In this document: in pieces, positions 45,536 to 54,712 of the stretch
How positions within the stretch are numbered: the stretch's first letter is position 1
Layout of the letters: every line of letters starts with the position of its first letter
Assembly (NCBI RefSeq): GCF_001429605.1
Contig: NZ_LMSS01000005.1
Coordinates: forward strand, 478,618-542,617
Direction of reading: 5' to 3'
Length of the DNA: 64,000 nt
Source: Phycicoccus sp. Soil802
Lineage (GTDB): Bacteria > Actinomycetota > Actinomycetes > Actinomycetales > Dermatophilaceae
The notes under the pieces: generated by a model
Told to the model about the DNA's origin: nothing
The model's input: only the letters and a program-made list of their open reading frames with translations
Databases searched by the model: none
Program-made: the position numbers and the translations under genes

Positions 45536-48500
45536 CTAGTTGCGAGGACCGACCCAGAGGTCGTCCACGCCGTACCCGACAGGACCGTTGGTGGTGCTGC
45601 CGCTCAGGTAGGCGTACAGGCCGATGGATCCGGGCGCCTGCAGTGCCGCCGCGCTGTCCGTGGTGGTGAGGGTCCAGGCGGCGGGCTCTGTGGTCCCGGC
45701 CTTCCAGATCTTCACCCGCATGGTGGTGGGGTTGGTGCCCCAGGTCTGGAGCTTGACCTTCATCGTGTCGCCGGCGTTGTACACGAGACCCGGCACCGTG
45801 ATGCTGGTGAGGACCGTCTCGGTCGCACCCTCGTTGCGGGTCAGCCAGACCGCCGTGGCGCCACCGGCTGCGAAGCGGATCTTCGCCCGGTAATCGGCGG
45901 TGGAGGTCACCCGGCGTCCGAGGACGCTGATGTACTGACCGCCGCCCGTCGGTGCCTTGTCGGTCGTGACCGCGACCTCGTACTGGTTGTCCGTGTTCGA
46001 GATGCTCGGCAGCGACGCCGTGTAGCCGTCACCGGCGTTGAGGCTGACCCGACCGAGCCCACCGGAGACCGACCACCGGGTGGCCACGCCACCGAGCGTC
46101 CAGGCGCCCCCGAGGTCGGCGGCGCCCCACCCGGAGGCGAGGGTCCGGCCGAAGGCGTCCTGCGCGAAGGCGGTGAGCGCGACGACCGTGATGTCACGGG
46201 ACAGGGTGCCGGTGGCGCCCTGGTCGTCCGTCACGGTGAGGCGCACCGTGTAGGTGCCCGCCGCGGCATACGTGTGGCTCGCGGTGGCGCCGGAACCGTC
46301 GGCGGTGCCGTCACCCCACTGCCAGGCGTACGACGCGATGGTGCCGTCGCCGTCCGCGGATGCCGAGCCGTTGACCGACAGGGCGAGGAAGCTCTCCGAG
46401 TCCGTGAACGACGCCGTCGGCGCCTGGTTGCCCGCCACGGTGAAGGTGGCCGTCTTCGTGTCGGTGCCGCCCCTGTTGTCCGTCACGGTGAGGCCCACCG
46501 TGTAGGTGCCGGACGCGGCATAGGTGTGGGAGGCCGTCGCGCCGGAACCGTCGGCGGTGCCGTCACCCCAGCTCCACGCGTAGGACGCGATCGTGCCGTC
46601 GGGGTCGCTCGACGTGGACCCGTTGACCGAGGTCTGCAGGAACGTCTCGCTGTGGGTGAAGGCGGCCGTCGGCAGCTGGTTGGGCGCCTGCGACACGGTG
46701 ATCGACCGGCTCGAGGTGCCCGTCAGGCCCTGGGCGTCGGTGACGGTGAGGCCGACCGTGTAGGTGCCCGCCGCGGCATACGTGTGGCTGGCCGTGGCGC
46801 CGGAACCGTTGGCGGTGCCGTCACCCCAGCTCCACGCGTAGGAGGCGATCGTGCCGTCCGGGTCGGACGACCCGGACCCGTTGACGGACAGGGCGAGGAA
46901 GTTCTCCGAGTCCGTGAACGAGGCCGTCGGCGCCTGGTTGGCCGCCACCGTCACCGAGGCGGTCTTCGTGGCCGTGGCGCCGTCGTCGTCCGTCACCGTG
47001 AGCGTCACCGTGTAGGTGCCGCCCGCCGCGTAGCTGTGGTTGGCGGTGACCCCGGAGCCGGCGGCGGTGCCGTCGCCCCAGTTCCACGAGTAGGTGGAGA
47101 TGGTGCCGTCGGCGTCGGTCGAGCCGCTGCCGTCGACCGCGAGGTCGAGGAAGGTCTTCGTCGACGTGAAGGCCGCGGTCGGCGGCTGGTTGACCGCCAC
47201 CTGCCCGGTGGCCTCGTAGTGGGCCCGGACCTGCGCACCCGTGAGGGCGGTCGGGTAGACGGCCACCTCGTCGATCTCGCCGGCGAAGTAGCTGCTCGTG
47301 GTGTTGCCGTAGTTGCGGTCACCGCCGAGACGCCAGTAACCGGTGTAGCTCTGCGCGTCGGTCGCCGCGGCGGAGGCGGACAGGACACCGTCGACGTAGA
47401 GCTTCATGCCGTCGGCACCCTGGGTCGCCACCACGTGGTGCCACTGCCCGTTGTTGAACGAGGTGGTCGTCGCGGCGAGGGTGCGCACGGCACCGTTGGT
47501 GCCGAACTGGAGCCGGCCGTTGTTGAGCATGACGACCTCACGGTCGTACGACGTGCTCAACCCGGTGGTGGCGCTGCCGAACCCGATGATCTTGCCGCCA
47601 CGCGTGGTCGTGGTCTTGAACCAGGCCTCGGTGGAGTAGGTCTTCGGGTTGTTCCAGGCCTCCTTGGCGACCACGAGACCGCTCGACCCGTTGAAGGTCG
47701 CGTCGCGCACGGGGGTGCTGGCAGGGGACCCGCCCGAGGTCAGGGAGACCCCGGTGACGATCGACCCGTCCTGACCGGCCGACGAGGAGTCGGCCACGGT
47801 CGAGCCGGACGTCTCGTTGAGGCGCCAGTAGAAGTCCGGGGACGATCCCGTCACTGCCTGCGCGTAGCCGTCGGTCGGGGTGGGCGAGGTCCACGCGGCC
47901 GAGCGACCGGAGGCGAGGTACTGCGCCTGGATCTCTGCCTGGCTCAGCACGGTCGGGAAGACCGAGACCTCGTCGATGGTGCCGGACAGACCAGCGTTGG
48001 TCGGGCGGTTCGACAGTCCCGAGGTCTGGTCGGCGAAGAGCCGCCAGAAGCCCTGGAAGGTCGCCAAGGTCACCGGAGTCTGGTCGCGACCGACCCGGCG
48101 GCCGTCCACGTAGAGCGAGATGCCGTCAGCACCGGCCGTCGCCGTCACGAGGTGCCACGCACCGTCGTTGACGCTGCGCGTGCTGGTGACCGTACGGGCG
48201 GTCCCGTTGGAGGTCATGAACGCGATCCTGTTGCCGCTGTTGACGTACAGCACCAGGTCGTTCGAGGTGCTGTTGTTGGTCTGGCTGGTGCCGAACCCGA
48301 TGATGCGTCCACCGGAGGTGCTGGTGGTCTGCATCCAGGCCTGGACGGTCGCCTCGACCGGGTGGCTCTCGGCATACGTCGTGTAGAGCTTGGGGCTGGT
48401 TCCACCGCTCGAGCGGACCGCGGCGTCACCGGTGGTGGCACCGGACTGGCCGAAGGTGACGCTCGTGGAGGTGCCGTCGCCGGCGCCCACGGAGTCGAGG

Positions 48501-50239
48501 AAGCCGGGCCCGGTGTCATTCAGCCGCCAGTGGTGCAGCGGGTTGTCCGCCCGGACCGCGGAGAGGTAGGCAGGGGTCGGGTCGGACGACACGGTGACCG
48601 GAGCCGTCGCAAGGCTCCACTGGACGTTGCCGTCCTTGTCCTTGGCCCGCACCTTGTAGGTGTGGGTGGTACCGGGTGCGACGCCGGTGTCGGTGAAGCT
48701 CAGGCCCGGGAGGGTCCAGAAGTTCGACGCCGACGTGAAGTTGCCGATGGAGGGGCCACCGTCGCGGTAGACGTCGTAGGTGAGCGTGGCGTCGTCACGG
48801 TCCCAGACGCTCTTGAAGAAGAGCTTGACGCGGCCGGCCTCGGTCGAGGTGGCGACCGGGTTGAAGGCCGCGGTGTAGATCGGCTTGGACAGCTTGGGGG
48901 CGGCGTTCGGTGCGGCGAACCGGACCAGGCCCTGCTGGGCCACGCCGTTGACCATCGGGAACTCGCCGCCGAAGCTCAGGTAGGTGCCGTTGCCGGTGAC
49001 CGACCAGGCCGCCTGGCGGTCGGGGGTGAAGTTGCCGAACTCGAAGTCGGGGAACCAGTGCAGGATCCCTGCGTACGGGAAGCCCCGGAAGTCCCAGCCG
49101 TAGGCGTCCTTGACCGTGATCATGCCGGTCGGGAAGGTCGGGGCGGCAAGGGCCTTCTGCCAGCGCGAGCGCGGGCTGGTGTCGGGGAACGAGCCGACGA
49201 CGGTGCAGTCGTGCTGGTGGGCGACGCTGTAGAGGACCTGGTTCATCGGCCAGGTGCTGTAGTTGTCGCCGAGGCAGTCGTTGATCCAGTTGATCGCGCC
49301 GGTGTCGGGGTTGGCCGAGAAGGTGCCCTCGAAGGAGGCGCCGGAGCCGAACGCGTAGCCCGAGCCGAACACCTGCGTGCCGTCGGTGGACAGGCTGGTG
49401 ATGCCACCGTTCAGCCCGGCGGTGCGGATCGAGGCGTTGGCCGCCCACGGCAGCACCGCGGCGGTCGTCGCGTCGACGGCACCCATGCCGTAGGCAGAGA
49501 CACCGCCGAGGGTCTCGAAGGAGCCGGCCAGGATGACCCGGCTCTGGTCGGGGGACATGACCATCGCCAGCACGGTGGCGTTGGAGCCCCCGGCGGTCGG
49601 CGACCAGGGCAGCAGCGTCGTGGAGGCTGCGGCGAAGGCAGCCCCTCCCGCGCGGGTCTGGCCACCGGCCGACGGGAAGCTGCCGCCGGCGTAGACGGTG
49701 GAGGACGTCGCGACGATGGCGCGAACCTGTCCACCGATGTTGGGGGTCCAGTTCGTCAGCGTGCCGCCCGCCGTGTTGAACGAGGCGATGTGGCCGCGGG
49801 AGGCGCCGTCGACGGTGGTGAAGTCGCCGCCGACGTAGATCTTGGAGCCGTCGGGCGAGGCCGCGATGGCCAGGCCCTGGGCGTTGAGCGAGTGGCTGAA
49901 CGCCGCGACCGGGTTACCGGTGGTGATGTCGTAGGCGAAGATGTTGAGGGCGTCGATCTCTCCGGCGCCGCCCACGGCCACACCCGGGGGGCGAGCCTTG
50001 GTGAAGCTGCCCGTCACGTAGACGGTGTTGCCGACGATGACCTGGGCCCACACGACACCGTTGATCTGCCAGGTGGGCAGCGCGTCGGCAGTTACGGTCG
50101 TGGGGGTCGGCGGAGTCGGAGCAGGGTCGGCCGCATGGGCGACCCCACCGGTCAGCGTGATTCCCCCCACCAGGAGGGCGGTGGTCGCGACCACTGCGCC
50201 GGCACGGCGGATCAGACCGCCGAAGGCCTCAACGTGCAT
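45536..50239 (-). CDS. Giant secreted propeller/LamG/PKD protein, paralogue B
   Basis: 1,567 residues from ATG 50239, with GGAAAGGCAG upstream; longer frames have no ribosome site and no signal sequence. The signal peptide is AGAVVATTALLVGGITLTGG, cut after AHA near 36. The domain order matches paralogue A: propeller-like 43-450 (IYVGGDFTTVDG), fibronectin-III-like 453-546, LamG at 556-770 and 793-1,000, PKD x4 at 1,013-1,351, C-terminal domain 1,360-1,567 (DDLWVGP end). It is 57 bases upstream of A and clearly a tandem duplicate. Its start overlaps the flippase stop by 11 bases, so its expression is tied to polysaccharide assembly. No cell-wall sorting signal. Confidence 0.85.
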   Translation of the reverse strand: MHVEAFGGLIRRAGAVVATTALLVGGITLTGGVAHAADPAPTPPTPTTVTADALPTWQINGVVWAQVIVGNTVYVTGSFTKARPPGVAVGGAGEIDALNIFAYDITTGNPVAAFSHSLNAQGLAIAASPDGSKIYVGGDFTTVDGASRGHIASFNTAGGTLTNWTPNIGGQVRAIVATSSTVYAGGSFPSAGGQTRAGGAAFAAASTTLLPWSPTAGGSNATVLAMVMSPDQSRVILAGSFETLGGVSAYGMGAVDATTAAVLPWAANASIRTAGLNGGITSLSTDGTQVFGSGYAFGSGASFEGTFSANPDTGAINWINDCLGDNYSTWPMNQVLYSVAHQHDCTVVGSFPDTSPRSRWQKALAAPTFPTGMITVKDAYGWDFRGFPYAGILHWFPDFEFGNFTPDRQAAWSVTGNGTYLSFGGEFPMVNGVAQQGLVRFAAPNAAPKLSKPIYTAAFNPVATSTEAGRVKLFFKSVWDRDDATLTYDVYRDGGPSIGNFTSASNFWTLPGLSFTDTGVAPGTTHTYKVRAKDKDGNVQWSLATAPVTVSSDPTPAYLSAVRADNPLHHWRLNDTGPGFLDSVGAGDGTSTSVTFGQSGATTGDAAVRSSGGTSPKLYTTYAESHPVEATVQAWMQTTSTSGGRIIGFGTSQTNNSTSNDLVLYVNSGNRIAFMTSNGTARTVTSTRSVNDGAWHLVTATAGADGISLYVDGRRVGRDQTPVTLATFQGFWRLFADQTSGLSNRPTNAGLSGTIDEVSVFPTVLSQAEIQAQYLASGRSAAWTSPTPTDGYAQAVTGSSPDFYWRLNETSGSTVADSSSAGQDGSIVTGVSLTSGGSPASTPVRDATFNGSSGLVVAKEAWNNPKTYSTEAWFKTTTTRGGKIIGFGSATTGLSTSYDREVVMLNNGRLQFGTNGAVRTLAATTTSFNNGQWHHVVATQGADGMKLYVDGVLSASAAATDAQSYTGYWRLGGDRNYGNTTSSYFAGEIDEVAVYPTALTGAQVRAHYEATGQVAVNQPPTAAFTSTKTFLDLAVDGSGSTDADGTISTYSWNWGDGTAAGSGVTANHSYAAGGTYTVTLTVTDDDGATATKTASVTVAANQAPTASFTDSENFLALSVNGSGSSDPDGTIASYAWSWGDGTANGSGATASHTYAAAGTYTVGLTVTDAQGLTGTSSRSITVSQAPNQLPTAAFTHSETFLQTSVNGSTSSDPDGTIASYAWSWGDGTADGSGATASHTYAASGTYTVGLTVTDNRGGTDTKTATFTVAGNQAPTASFTDSESFLALSVNGSASADGDGTIASYAWQWGDGTADGSGATASHTYAAAGTYTVRLTVTDDQGATGTLSRDITVVALTAFAQDAFGRTLASGWGAADLGGAWTLGGVATRWSVSGGLGRVSLNAGDGYTASLPSISNTDNQYEVAVTTDKAPTGGGQYISVLGRRVTSTADYRAKIRFAAGGATAVWLTRNEGATETVLTSITVPGLVYNAGDTMKVKLQTWGTNPTTMRVKIWKAGTTEPAAWTLTTTDSAAALQAPGSIGLYAYLSGSTTNGPVGYGVDDLWVGPRN
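46185..47200. repeat. Four PKD-encoding tandem repeats (gene B)
   Basis: Units of about 250-260 bp with shared blocks such as the CGGCATACGTGTGG segment and a common GACCCGTTGACCGA block. They are more varied than those of gene A. One unit is almost identical to gene A units, a sign of exchange between the paralogues. Confidence 0.75.
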
Positions 50240-51608
50240 GGTGGACTGCCTTTCCAAGACGAGCACCGCCGAGATCGGCGTTGCCGGGACGAGCACCGAC
50301 GAGCGGTGCGTCGACCAGCGGGTCACTGGTGGAGGTGGAGCTGGTGACCTGGGGCTGCCGCTGTTCACGCAGCATGGGTGCCAGGACGATCGAACGGGTG
50401 AGGAGACCGCCGACGAAGGGACCGACGGCGAGGACGAAAGGTGTTGCCTGGTAGGGCAACCCGATGGCCAGCAGCCCCGCGAGCGAGGCGAGCGACACGA
50501 AGGCGTCGGCGAGCCGGACGACGAGAGCGGCGCGCTGGCGGCCGCGGGCTGCCGCGAGGCTGACGAACGGCTGCAGCGTGGCTGTCGCGGCGGCATACAC
50601 CGCCCAGCCGAGCACGGTGACGGCCGGGAGCGTGAACGAGTCGCCGGTCACCCACGGACCCACGACCGGCGCCACAGCCCACAGGAGGACCCCGAGGGCC
50701 AGCGCCCCACCGGCCAGCCCCAGGGAGCTCCTGGACGCCCGCGCGACCAGGGCCCGCAGCGGCAGCGAGCGGTCGCGGGCGTAGGAGGCGAGCAGGTAGG
50801 AGCCGATGCCCTGGATGGCAAGGATGGCGGGGGCGACGTAGATGCGGGCCGCCTCGACCTGGCCGAGTGCGGCGCCGCCCGCCACGGCGATCACCAGGAC
50901 CCGCATGGCGGTGAAGACACCAGGATTGACCGACACCTGCGCGCCGCGCCACCCGCCGAAGGAGGCGACCTGGCGGATCCGCGCACCACGCAGGGAGACC
51001 AGGCGGCGCTCGTCGGCCGGCGCCAGGGCGATCGCGACGACGAGACCGGCGAGCTGGCCCGCGGCGATGGCGACGAAGAAGGTGCCGAGGGCGACGGTGC
51101 CGACAGCGGACACCACCACGAGGGCAACCATCGCGACCACCAGGGCCACCGAGTCGACCACCACGAGCCGCCAGAAGCGCAGCGTCGCCATGAGCAGGCG
51201 GCGGGCCACCTCCTCGACCTGGAAGAGGGCTGCCGCGACGCAGAACCACGCCGCCTCGGCCGGCTCGAGCACCCCGAACGACCACAGGGTCACGGTGGCG
51301 GCGACCGGACCGAGCAGGGCGAGCACACCGGCCCACCACTGCAGGCCCGCGCGGAGCCCGCGGTCGTGACGGTCGAGCACCGTGAGGGCATCACCGACGA
51401 ATCCACTGGTGACCGCGGTCGTCAGGATGATGACGCCGAGGCACAGCGCCAGCTCGCCGAGGCCCCGGGCACCGAGCAGGTGGGCCGCTGCGACCTGCAG
51501 GCCGAAGCTCGCCGCCGCCTGCCACACCTGGGCCACGAGGGCCCCGGCGGCATGCGACGAGGCGAGCGACCGCAGCCGCCCGAGTCGGGGAAGGGAGCCT
51601 TGGGTCAC
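50229..51608 (-). CDS. Polysaccharide flippase (Wzx-like, MATE/MOP superfamily)
   Basis: 459 residues from GTG 51608, overlapping the lipoprotein stop (GTGA). About 12-14 hydrophobic helices run from HAAGALVAQVWQAAASFGLQ to FVLAVGPFVGGLLTRSIVLAP. The N-terminal A-x2-Q...A-H-L-L-G-A-R-G-L-G-E region is typical of Wzx. It would move the lipid-linked repeat unit across the membrane. The C-terminal ~50 residues are disordered and end within the start of gene B. Confidence 0.82.
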   Translation of the reverse strand: MTQGSLPRLGRLRSLASSHAAGALVAQVWQAAASFGLQVAAAHLLGARGLGELALCLGVIILTTAVTSGFVGDALTVLDRHDRGLRAGLQWWAGVLALLGPVAATVTLWSFGVLEPAEAAWFCVAAALFQVEEVARRLLMATLRFWRLVVVDSVALVVAMVALVVVSAVGTVALGTFFVAIAAGQLAGLVVAIALAPADERRLVSLRGARIRQVASFGGWRGAQVSVNPGVFTAMRVLVIAVAGGAALGQVEAARIYVAPAILAIQGIGSYLLASYARDRSLPLRALVARASRSSLGLAGGALALGVLLWAVAPVVGPWVTGDSFTLPAVTVLGWAVYAAATATLQPFVSLAAARGRQRAALVVRLADAFVSLASLAGLLAIGLPYQATPFVLAVGPFVGGLLTRSIVLAPMLREQRQPQVTSSTSTSDPLVDAPLVGARPGNADLGGARLGKAVHHAR

Positions 51609-52264
51609 TTGGCCACGACCGCGCCCGTGTACGTGGCGGAGGTGTGGAGACCGTCGAAGTCGACGACCATCGCGACCTGGTTCAGCTGCTTGGTCGGCAC
51701 GGCGAACGCGTAGAGGGCCGTGGCGGAGGCGCCGGGCTTCACCGTGCCGGAGAAGTCGTAGGTGCCGGCGCTCTCGGTGTACACCGGGGCGGCCAGCTGC
51801 TTCGTCGCGCCGTAGCTGGTCGTCAGGACCACCTGGTTGAGGTTGACGGCCTTGGTCGAGCCGTTGGTGAGCTTGAGCGTGAAGCGGACGTACTCGCGCC
51901 CGGCCATGACGCCGGGACCGTGCCCGGTCTCGACACCCTTCTCGGCCTTGGTGATCACGAGGGTGACGCCATCGGGGTACTTCACTGCCGCGTCGAACTT
52001 CGCGCCCGGCGCGCTCACCGAGGGCGTGTTCGGCTGCCCGACCCGCTTGACCTTGGGGACGGACTTGACCGGCTGCGGGAGCGGGGGTGCCAGTGTGGTC
52101 GGCGTCGTCTCGGTCTCGGGGGTCTCGGTCGGCGCCGCGGAGGACGACGAGGACGTGCCAGGGGTGGAGGCGAGGGCCTGGCCGCTGCCACCGCAGCCGG
52201 AGAGGCTGGCGGCGACGAGGGCGAGACCCGCCAGGCTGGCGGCGAGACGGAGACGCGGCGACAT
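51605..52264 (-). CDS. Lipoprotein, unknown function
   Basis: 219 residues. Signal with lipobox SLSGC (Cys near 24), then a Ser/Thr/Pro-rich linker of ~45 residues. A beta-rich domain follows (VTLVITKAEKGV...REYVRFTLKLTNGSTKAVNL...SGTVKPGASATALYAF) resembling DUF4352/telomeric-repeat-like immunoglobulin folds seen in secreted lipoproteins. The start overlaps the WbaP stop by one base and the end overlaps the flippase start, so it is an integral member of the export operon, perhaps an outside assembly factor. Confidence 0.72.
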   Translation of the reverse strand: MSPRLRLAASLAGLALVAASLSGCGGSGQALASTPGTSSSSSAAPTETPETETTPTTLAPPLPQPVKSVPKVKRVGQPNTPSVSAPGAKFDAAVKYPDGVTLVITKAEKGVETGHGPGVMAGREYVRFTLKLTNGSTKAVNLNQVVLTTSYGATKQLAAPVYTESAGTYDFSGTVKPGASATALYAFAVPTKQLNQVAMVVDFDGLHTSATYTGAVVAK

Positions 52265-53790
52265 CAGTAGGCGCCCTTTCCACGAAGGACCGCACGAGCG
52301 GTGCGGACGATGATCTGGAGGTCGAGGACCAGCGACCAGTTGTCGACGTACCAGAGGTCGAGCCGCAGGGACTCGTCCCAGGACAGGTCGCTGCGACCGC
52401 TCACCTGCCAGAGGCCGGTCAGGCCCGGGCGGACCCGGAGGCGCCGCACGGCGTCGGACTCGTAGCCGGCGACCTCGTCCGGCAGCGGCGGTCGGGGCCC
52501 GACCAACGACATCTCGCCCCGCAGGACGTTGACCAGCTGGGGCAGCTCGTCGAGCGAGTAGCGGCGCAGGAACCCGCCGACCCGGGTGATCCGCGGGTCG
52601 TGGCGCATCTTGAACAGCACCGTGTTGCCGGCGTCTGCGGCGCCGGTCAGCTGGGCCAGCCGCTGCTCGGCGTCGACGCCCATGCTGCGGAACTTGAGCA
52701 TGTTGAAGGTCTCGCCCCGGGCCCCGACCCGCGTCTGACGGAACAGCACGGGACCCGAGGAGTCGAGGCGGATCGCGATGCCGATGGCCACCAGGACCGG
52801 AAGGGCAGCGATCGTCAGGCCGAGCGCGAGGCACCAGTCGACGGCCCGCTTCACCACGCGGCGGGCGCCGGACATGGCCGGCCGCTCGACGTGGAGCAGC
52901 GGCATCCCCGCTGCGGGGCGGATGGAGAGCCGCGGTCCGGCGACGTCGAGCAGGCCGGTCGCGACCACGAGGTCGACGGAACGCTCCTCGAGTGACCAGG
53001 CGAGGCGGCGCAGGGCCCGACCGCTCAGGTCGGGGTCCCCCGACACCGCCACGACCTCGGCGTTGAGGAGGTCGATGGCGTGCAGCGCCTCCTCCGGGTA
53101 GCCGAAGACCGGGATGCCCTCGACCTCGGAGGAGAAGTCGCCGCCGTTGGTGATGCCGGAGACGCAGGCGCCGACGACGTGCATGCCCTCGCCCGGAGCC
53201 TGCTGGAGCTGGCGGATCATGGGACCGACCGTGCGGACGTTGCCGATGACCACGGTGCGCTGGGTGTCGCGCCCGTTGGTGCGGCGCCGGAGGAGAGAAC
53301 GGCGCAGCAGGTTGCGGGAGACGAGCCCGAGGAGCATCAGCATCGGGACGACGATGAGGACGAGCCCGCGGGCGAGCTCGAAGTGCAGGAGCCACGAGCT
53401 CAGCACCGCCGCGACGCCGAGGCTGATCGCGGCCCTGGCGACGGAGCGGTACTCGTCGGTGGTGATGCCGAGGAACCGCTGCTCGTAGCCGTGGAACAGC
53501 TGGAGCATGAGGATCCACACGCCGGGCAGGAGCAGCGCAACGCCCCACCGGACGGACGCGGGGGCGCCGCCGACGGGGAGGACGATCACGGCCGCTGCGG
53601 TGACGAGGGCAGTGACGGCGTCGGACAGGAGCGCACGACGCCGGTAGCCCACGTGCCAGGGGCGCGCGGGCTTCGTGCTCTGGGGTGCATGACCAGGCGG
53701 GGCCGAGCGCGGCGAAGCCGTCGTCGTGCGCTTCCGCACCCATTCCGCCCCGACTGGCGAAACGGACTTTGCCCCCGCAAGATCCGTCAT
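52264..53790 (-). CDS. Undecaprenyl-phosphate sugar phosphotransferase, WbaP/exopolysaccharide type
   Basis: 508 residues. A cytoplasmic basic N-terminus leads into about four membrane helices (50-160), a CoA-binding-like middle domain (TVVIGNVRTVGPMI...) and a fifth membrane segment. The catalytic sugar transferase domain (about 325-508) has KRAVDWCLAL, LFRQTRVGARGETFNMLKFRSM, DELPQLVNVLRGEMSLVGPRPPLP and RPGLTGLWQVSGRSDLSW. It moves sugar-1-phosphate onto undecaprenyl phosphate and so starts repeat-unit synthesis. AGGGGAGT precedes the ATG. It is the first gene of the operon running to 39603. Confidence 0.92.
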   Translation of the reverse strand: MTDLAGAKSVSPVGAEWVRKRTTTASPRSAPPGHAPQSTKPARPWHVGYRRRALLSDAVTALVTAAAVIVLPVGGAPASVRWGVALLLPGVWILMLQLFHGYEQRFLGITTDEYRSVARAAISLGVAAVLSSWLLHFELARGLVLIVVPMLMLLGLVSRNLLRRSLLRRRTNGRDTQRTVVIGNVRTVGPMIRQLQQAPGEGMHVVGACVSGITNGGDFSSEVEGIPVFGYPEEALHAIDLLNAEVVAVSGDPDLSGRALRRLAWSLEERSVDLVVATGLLDVAGPRLSIRPAAGMPLLHVERPAMSGARRVVKRAVDWCLALGLTIAALPVLVAIGIAIRLDSSGPVLFRQTRVGARGETFNMLKFRSMGVDAEQRLAQLTGAADAGNTVLFKMRHDPRITRVGGFLRRYSLDELPQLVNVLRGEMSLVGPRPPLPDEVAGYESDAVRRLRVRPGLTGLWQVSGRSDLSWDESLRLDLWYVDNWSLVLDLQIIVRTARAVLRGKGAY

Positions 53791-53821
53791 GGCAACTCCC
53801 CTAAACCGCTCAGCGCCTGAA

Positions 53822-53845
53822 GGTAACTCCCAAGTGGGACTTACC
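53822..53845. promoter_or_regulatory. Inverted repeat in the leader of the polysaccharide export operon
   Basis: GGTAACTCCCA-AG-TGGGACTTACC: 11-bp arms, 2-base centre, one mismatch, 31 bases before the WbaP ATG. It could be a repressor site or an RNA hairpin in the 5' leader. Confidence 0.5.
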
Positions 53846-53907
53846 GATGTGCCCTCATGAGAAGACGTCCTCAGGCTCTGGAAATGCTGTCACCGCAGGG
53901 GATTCGG

Positions 53908-53937
53908 CACATACGATCACGGGGCTAGGCCAGACAA
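53908..53937 (-). promoter_or_regulatory. Candidate promoter of the polysaccharide export operon
   Basis: On the minus strand TTGTCT (53932-53937), 18 bases, TATGTG (53908-53913). This predicts a leader of roughly 110 bases containing the 53822-53845 inverted repeat. Confidence 0.35.
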
Positions 53938-53952
53938 CCTCACCTTGACTAC

Positions 53953-53969
53953 GGGGTATGCCGTACCCC
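53953..53969 (-). terminator. Short hairpin beyond pth
   Basis: GGGGTA-TGCCG-TACCCC, 6-bp arms, about 70 bases past the pth stop. A weak terminator candidate that also carries the GTATGCCG octamer. Confidence 0.3.
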
Positions 53970-54038
53970 TCTCCACCGTTTGAGGGAGAAGGTGGTGGCG
54001 TTCGTGGCGGGATGGCTCCGGTTGGGTGCGGACGGCCC

Positions 54039-54641
54039 TCAGGCCGGGGAGTGGTACTTCTGCTGGGCCGCGACGAGCCCCTCCACCACGACCATCTCGG
54101 CGGCGTCAGCGGCGTCTCCGAGGAGGAACGGGAGCTCCTTGCGCTCGGTCGTCCCGAAGTCCCGCAGCACGAAGTCGGCGGGGTCCATCCGACCCGGCGG
54201 GCGGCCGATGCCGACCCGAACCCGCAGGTAGTCCTTGGTCCCGACGGCGGAGGAGATCGAGCGCAGACCGTTGTGGCCGCCCTCTCCCCCGCCCTTCTTC
54301 AGCCGGACGTCGCCGGCCGGGATGTCGAGCTCGTCGTGGATGACGAGCAACCTGTCGACCTCGACCGAGAAGAACTTCATCAGCGCCTTGACCGGGCCGC
54401 CCGACTCGTTCATGTAGGACGACGGGACCGCGACGACCGCCGCCGGTCCGGGCGCCCCGCCCGGCCGCAGGCCGATCCGCACGGTCGCGGCGGAGGCCCG
54501 CGCCTTGTGGGAGGTGAGCTTCGCGCCGGCGCGCGAGGCGAGCTCGTCGACGACCATGGCGCCGACGTTGTGACGGTTCCCTGCGTACTTGGGGCCGGGG
54601 TTGCCCAGTCCCACCACGAGCCAGGTGCCGTCGTCACTCAC
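54039..54641 (-). CDS. pth: Peptidyl-tRNA hydrolase
   Basis: 200 residues. It frees tRNA from peptidyl-tRNA that drops off ribosomes. [21 protein letters not shown] holds the catalytic His near 21 and the tRNA-binding Asn. [40 protein letters not shown] and [11 protein letters not shown] are all standard. GTG 54641 is the family start; a longer frame runs through the upstream hairpin and is unlikely. Downstream of rplY as in most Actinobacteria. Confidence 0.95.
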   Translation of the reverse strand: MSDDGTWLVVGLGNPGPKYAGNRHNVGAMVVDELASRAGAKLTSHKARASAATVRIGLRPGGAPGPAAVVAVPSSYMNESGGPVKALMKFFSVEVDRLLVIHDELDIPAGDVRLKKGGGEGGHNGLRSISSAVGTKDYLRVRVGIGRPPGRMDPADFVLRDFGTTERKELPFLLGDAADAAEMVVVEGLVAAQQKYHSPA

Positions 54642-54650
54642 GGGGCGCAA

Positions 54651-54697
54651 GTATGCCGGAAGGCCAGGTCCGTGACGGACCTGGCCTTCCGGCATAC
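54651..54697. terminator. Perfect 22-bp inverted repeat between rplY and pth
   Basis: Arms 54651-54672 and 54676-54697 are exact reverse complements with a 3-base TGA loop. Each outer end is the octamer GTATGCCG/CGGCATAC. It follows the rplY stop by 15 bases on the minus strand and precedes the pth start by 9. It likely terminates or attenuates rplY transcription. No T-tract. Confidence 0.8.
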
Positions 54698-54712
54698 AAC
54701 GGTGAGTGGGAC

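Noticed and set aside
41400-47200. Repeated units that could suggest a CRISPR array
   Set aside because: Units are ~255 bp, in frame, and encode PKD domains; no short repeat-spacer pattern and no cas genes.
40751-50347. An uninterrupted frame of 3,198 codons on the plus strand opposite the two giant secreted proteins
   Set aside because: Its product is Val/Gly/Arg/His-rich without domains and mirrors the codon bias of the minus-strand genes, which have signal peptides and clear LamG and PKD domains. It is a high-GC shadow.
54651-54697. The perfect hairpin as an insertion-sequence end
   Set aside because: No transposase or second copy nearby, and its position fits a terminator or attenuator.
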